From NCBI RefSeq assembly GCF_022829465.1, contig NZ_JAKSXZ010000144.1, positions 1 to 64,000 of the forward strand: a DNA stretch of 64,000 nt, read 5' to 3'. The DNA is from Methylobacterium sp. J-067. Its GTDB lineage: Bacteria; Pseudomonadota; Alphaproteobacteria; Rhizobiales; Beijerinckiaceae. The notes under the pieces were generated by a model, which was not told the DNA's origin, searched no databases, and saw nothing but the letters and a program-made list of their open reading frames with translations. Shown piece after piece: positions 60,965 to 64,000 of the stretch. Each line of letters opens with the position of its first letter. The stretch's first letter is position 1. The translations under genes were made by a program, and so were the position numbers.

Positions 60965-63181
60965 GTGAGCCCGCGCCTCGATCGGGAACTTGCCGCGCCG
61001 CAGAGCCCGCCCCAGCGGCGCGGCTCCTGGCTGTCCCGCCGCCTCCACCGCTTCGGCCGGAACGGGTTCTCGACCCAGGTCTATCTCGTGGCCCTCGTCG
61101 TCGCGCTGATCGGCCCCGGCCTGCTGTTCACCGCGATCCTGCTGATGCGCTACGCCTCCGCCGAGCGGGCAAGGTTCGAGCAGGATGCCCGCGAGAACGT
61201 GCGCGGCATCAGCCTGTCCCTCGACAGGGACGTGGCGGGCCTCGTCTCCGTGCTGCAGACGCTCGCAACCTCGCCGCGCCTGAAGGACGGGGATTTCTCG
61301 GCCTTCGACTCGCAGGCCCGCCTCGTGCGCGGCTCCCTCGATCTCGACGTGCTCCTGCGCCGGCCCAACGGGCAGGAGGTGGTGAACACCGGCGTGCCGC
61401 GCGGCGCCCCCCTGCCGGTGGCGCCCCTGCCGATCGACGCGGAACTCGCCAAGGGACAGGTCCGCGCCCTGGTCAGCGGCTACGTGCCGGCGGTGAGCGC
61501 GGAAGATGCGAGCTACGCGGTCGGCGTCCCCGTCACCGTGGACGGCGAGGTCGTCTACATCCTGAGCTTTACCGTCCCCCTGTCGCGGCTGCAGGGCATC
61601 CTGGCGCGGGAGGTGGTGCAGGGCTGGACGACCGGCATCTCGGATCGCAACGGCACCGTGCTGGCGCGGCTGCCCGATCCGACCGCGGTGGTGGGCAAGC
61701 CGCGCCTCTCGACCCTGCGCCAGAACCAGACCAGCACGTCCGGCGTCTGGGAGGGGCAGGACCGGCAGCGGCGCCCGGTCGTGGTGATCGAGGCGCGCTC
61801 GCGCCTCACCGGCTGGACCGTCGGCACGAGCATCCCGCAGACCATCGTGGATGCGCGGGTGCGGCGCTGGGTCTGGGCCTTCGCCGGGTTCGGGCTTCTG
61901 GTGCTCGCGACCTCCTCGGTGCTGGCGGTGAGCCTGTGGTCGCGGGTGACGCGTCCGCTGCGCCATCTCGCAGCCTCCGGGCCGGCGCTTGCGCGGGGCG
62001 AGGCGATCCCGCGCGTGGCCTCGCCGGTCCACGAGATCCAGCGCCTCGCCACCGTCCTCTCGGACGCCTCTCTACGGATCCGCACCCGTGAGGAGGAGCG
62101 CGACCGCGCCCTCGAGGACACGCGGCGCGGCCTCTCGGCCCTCAAGGAGAGCGAGGCGCGCTTCCGCCACATGGCGGATTCCGCCCCGGCCCTGATCTGG
62201 ATGACCGACGAGACCGGCGAGGTCAGCTTCGCCAACCTGCATTTCGACCACTTGTTCGGGATGCCTGCCGAGGCCTTGGCCGATGCCGGCTGGGAGCGGA
62301 TCATCCACCCGGACGATCTCGACATGTTCCGGGGGGCCTTCCAGGACGCCTTCGCCGCGCGCGGGCCGTTCCGCATGGAGACCCGCATCATCGACCGCAC
62401 CGGCGCCGTGCGCTGGCTGCGCTGCGAGGGCGTGCCGCGCCTCGACGATGGTCAGCGCTTCCTCGGCTATACCGGCTGCAACGTCGATATCACCGATGCC
62501 AAGCTCGCGGAGGAGCATCTGCTCCTGCTGATCCACGAGTTGAACCACCGGGTGAAGAACACCCTGGCGACGGTGCAATCCATCGCGACGCAATCCCTGC
62601 GCGGCCTCGACGGGCCGGAGGCCGAGATCGCCCGCGCCGCCTTCGAGGCGCGGCTCCTGGCGCTGGCCCGCGTCCACGACGTGCTCACCAAGGAAAGCTG
62701 GGACGGCGCGGAATTGTCTGCGGTGGTGGCCGACGCGATCCGCCCCCTCGACGGCGGCGGCACCGGGGCGTCTCGCTTCCGTGTCCAGGGGCCGCCCCTG
62801 CGCCTGCCGCCGCGGCTCGCCCTGTCCATTGCCATGGCCCTGCACGAACTCGGGACCAACGCCGTGAAGTACGGCGCGCTCTCCAACGATGCCGGCACCA
62901 TCGACATCGAATGGGCCGTGCGGCGCGGGGACGAGATCATGCTCCTCCTCCGCTGGCGCGAGAGCGGCGGTCCGCCCGTCAAGAAGCCCACCCGCACCGG
63001 CTTCGGCTCGCGGCTCATCGAGCGCAGCCTCGCCCGGGAGCTCGCGGGCGAGGTCAACCTCTCCTACGAGCCGGGGGGCGTCGTCTGCACCATCGAGGCG
63101 CCGGTCCCGCCGCCGGGCTTGCTGGAGCGCAAGACCGTCGCCGCGCCGGCCCGCATCGCCCCGCTGCCGCTCGCCGGGTGA
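60965..63181 (+). CDS. HWE-family sensor histidine kinase with Cache-type sensor, HAMP and PAS
   Basis: 738 residues from GTG. Helix 1 at about 38-60, periplasmic Cache-like sensor at 61-295, helix 2 at about 300-322, HAMP, then PAS at about 395-515 (RFRHMADSAPALIWMTDE; PAC end GYTGCNVDITD). The kinase core has the HWE H-box IHELNHRVKNTLATVQSIA and N-box ALHELGTNAVKYGALS, with a glycine-rich GFGSRLIERSL. In Alphaproteobacteria such kinases often feed PhyR-type general stress or light responses. No response regulator is adjacent; the signal is unknown. Confidence 0.93.
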   Translation: MSPRLDRELAAPQSPPQRRGSWLSRRLHRFGRNGFSTQVYLVALVVALIGPGLLFTAILLMRYASAERARFEQDARENVRGISLSLDRDVAGLVSVLQTLATSPRLKDGDFSAFDSQARLVRGSLDLDVLLRRPNGQEVVNTGVPRGAPLPVAPLPIDAELAKGQVRALVSGYVPAVSAEDASYAVGVPVTVDGEVVYILSFTVPLSRLQGILAREVVQGWTTGISDRNGTVLARLPDPTAVVGKPRLSTLRQNQTSTSGVWEGQDRQRRPVVVIEARSRLTGWTVGTSIPQTIVDARVRRWVWAFAGFGLLVLATSSVLAVSLWSRVTRPLRHLAASGPALARGEAIPRVASPVHEIQRLATVLSDASLRIRTREEERDRALEDTRRGLSALKESEARFRHMADSAPALIWMTDETGEVSFANLHFDHLFGMPAEALADAGWERIIHPDDLDMFRGAFQDAFAARGPFRMETRIIDRTGAVRWLRCEGVPRLDDGQRFLGYTGCNVDITDAKLAEEHLLLLIHELNHRVKNTLATVQSIATQSLRGLDGPEAEIARAAFEARLLALARVHDVLTKESWDGAELSAVVADAIRPLDGGGTGASRFRVQGPPLRLPPRLALSIAMALHELGTNAVKYGALSNDAGTIDIEWAVRRGDEIMLLLRWRESGGPPVKKPTRTGFGSRLIERSLARELAGEVNLSYEPGGVVCTIEAPVPPPGLLERKTVAAPARIAPLPLAG

Positions 63182-63185
63182 GGGG

Positions 63186-64000
63186 TCAGTTGTAGGGGTC
63201 GGCGGCGTCGCGCAGGCCGTCGCCCACGAAATTGAAGGCCAGCACCGTCACCAGCACCGGTACCACCGGCAGGAGCAGCCACGGATAGAGCTGCACCGCC
63301 GCGAGATTCTGCGCCTCGTTGAGGAGCACGCCCCAGCTCGTCACGGGCGGGCGCAGGCCGAGGCCGAGGAACGACAGGGCCGTCTCGCCGAGGATCATCG
63401 TCGGGATCGACAGGGTCGCCGAGGCGATGAGGTGGCTCATGAAGTTCGGGATCAGGTGCCGCCCGATGAGCCGCGCGGGCGAGGCGCCCATCAGTTCGGC
63501 CGCTTGGACGAAATCCTCCTCGCGCAGGGCCAGCAGCTTGCCGCGCACCGCACGGGCGAGGCCCGGCCAGTCGAGCAGGCCGAGGATCACCGTGATGCCG
63601 AAGAAGATGAGCAGCGGGCTCCAGTTCGCGGGGAGCGCCGCCGAGAGGGCGAGCCAGAGCGGCAGTTCGGGGATCGAGCGGACGATCTCAATCAGCCGTT
63701 GCACGGCGGCGTCCGCGAGGCCGCCGAAATAGCCGGCGATGCCCCCGAAGAGGAGGCCGAGCACGAACGAGATCGCCACGCCCACGAGGCCGATCGTGAG
63801 CGAGACGCGGGTGCCGTACACGATCCGCGAGAATAGGTCCCGCCCGAGGCGGTCGGTGCCGAACAGGAACAGGGTCCCGCCCTCCGGCGCGCAGACGAGG
63901 TGGAAGTCGGAGCGGACAAGGCCGAGCCAATCGTAGCCGTCGCCCCGGCAGAGGAAGCGCAGGGGCTGGGGTGTGCCCGTGTCGGTCACGTAGTCCCGGC
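63186..64000 (-). CDS. Dipeptide/oligopeptide-type ABC transporter permease (DppC/OppC-like), 5' end outside window
   Basis: At least 271 residues. The frame stays open past GTG at 63989 to the edge, and the text RDYVTD before it matches family members, so the gene is cut by the window. After a soluble N-terminus containing LFLFGTDRLGRDLFSRI, five or six helices follow. The EAA-like cytoplasmic loop (AAELMGASPARLIGRHLIPN) docks the ATPase. Typical PSWGxLL-like text is VTSWGVLLNEAQ. A partner permease and ATPase should lie beyond the right edge. The substrate could be peptide, opine or metal chelate. Confidence 0.92.
   Translation of the reverse strand, partial: RDYVTDTGTPQPLRFLCRGDGYDWLGLVRSDFHLVCAPEGGTLFLFGTDRLGRDLFSRIVYGTRVSLTIGLVGVAISFVLGLLFGGIAGYFGGLADAAVQRLIEIVRSIPELPLWLALSAALPANWSPLLIFFGITVILGLLDWPGLARAVRGKLLALREEDFVQAAELMGASPARLIGRHLIPNFMSHLIASATLSIPTMILGETALSFLGLGLRPPVTSWGVLLNEAQNLAAVQLYPWLLLPVVPVLVTVLAFNFVGDGLRDAADPYN

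Overview
The window is GC-rich (about 70%) alphaproteobacterial chromosome, most like Methylobacterium/Methylorubrum (Hyphomicrobiales). Pointers are the petABC and sdhCDAB operons, a his cluster leading into pyrC-plsY-dprA, a crtI-crtB carotenoid pair, pccB, an HWE-type histidine kinase and IalB-like exported proteins. This placement rests on gene content and order, not on a search.

Layout. 1-9.4 kb is a cell-surface region: a trimeric autotransporter adhesin cut by the left edge, two IalB-like exported proteins with a small membrane protein between them, then three tandem DUF2827 proteins that look like GT-B glycosyltransferases. 9.4-13.6 kb (minus strand) is a tightly overlapping Mrp-type Na+/H+ antiporter operon that lacks the large MrpA core. 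13.7-20.7 kb has purC and a TetR regulator divergent from an RND efflux operon with two adaptor subunits. 20.7-27 kb holds guaA, a PIN-domain toxin-antitoxin pair, an SGNH hydrolase, TrmO and AMP nucleosidase. 27-30.7 kb has a TonB-dependent receptor and an SLC13-type transporter.

30.8-42.3 kb is respiratory: sdhCDAB (complex II), a lipoprotein protease inhibitor, an ABC exporter, a chemoreceptor, and petABC (cytochrome bc1) closed by a strong terminator. 42.4-50.3 kb holds mtnP and the histidine genes hisB-DUF2628-hisH-hisA-DUF29-hisF, running into a dihydroorotase homologue without its metal ligands, plsY and dprA. 50.4-64 kb has ohr, adenine deaminase, crtI-crtB, hemC, a Tat-exported phosphoesterase, a solute-binding protein, pccB, tRNA-Val(CAC), a SelW-like protein, an HWE sensor kinase and a partial dipeptide-type ABC permease cut by the right edge.

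Most of the window is ordinary core metabolism. The best candidate for something undescribed is the adhesin/DUF2827 region, read here as a possible adhesin-glycosylation locus (inference). Other points of interest are the reduced Mrp operon, the dihydroorotase-like pseudoenzyme, a 37-residue membrane microprotein with a perfect Shine-Dalgarno, and palindromic operator candidates at crtI, ohr and the tetR/RND divide.
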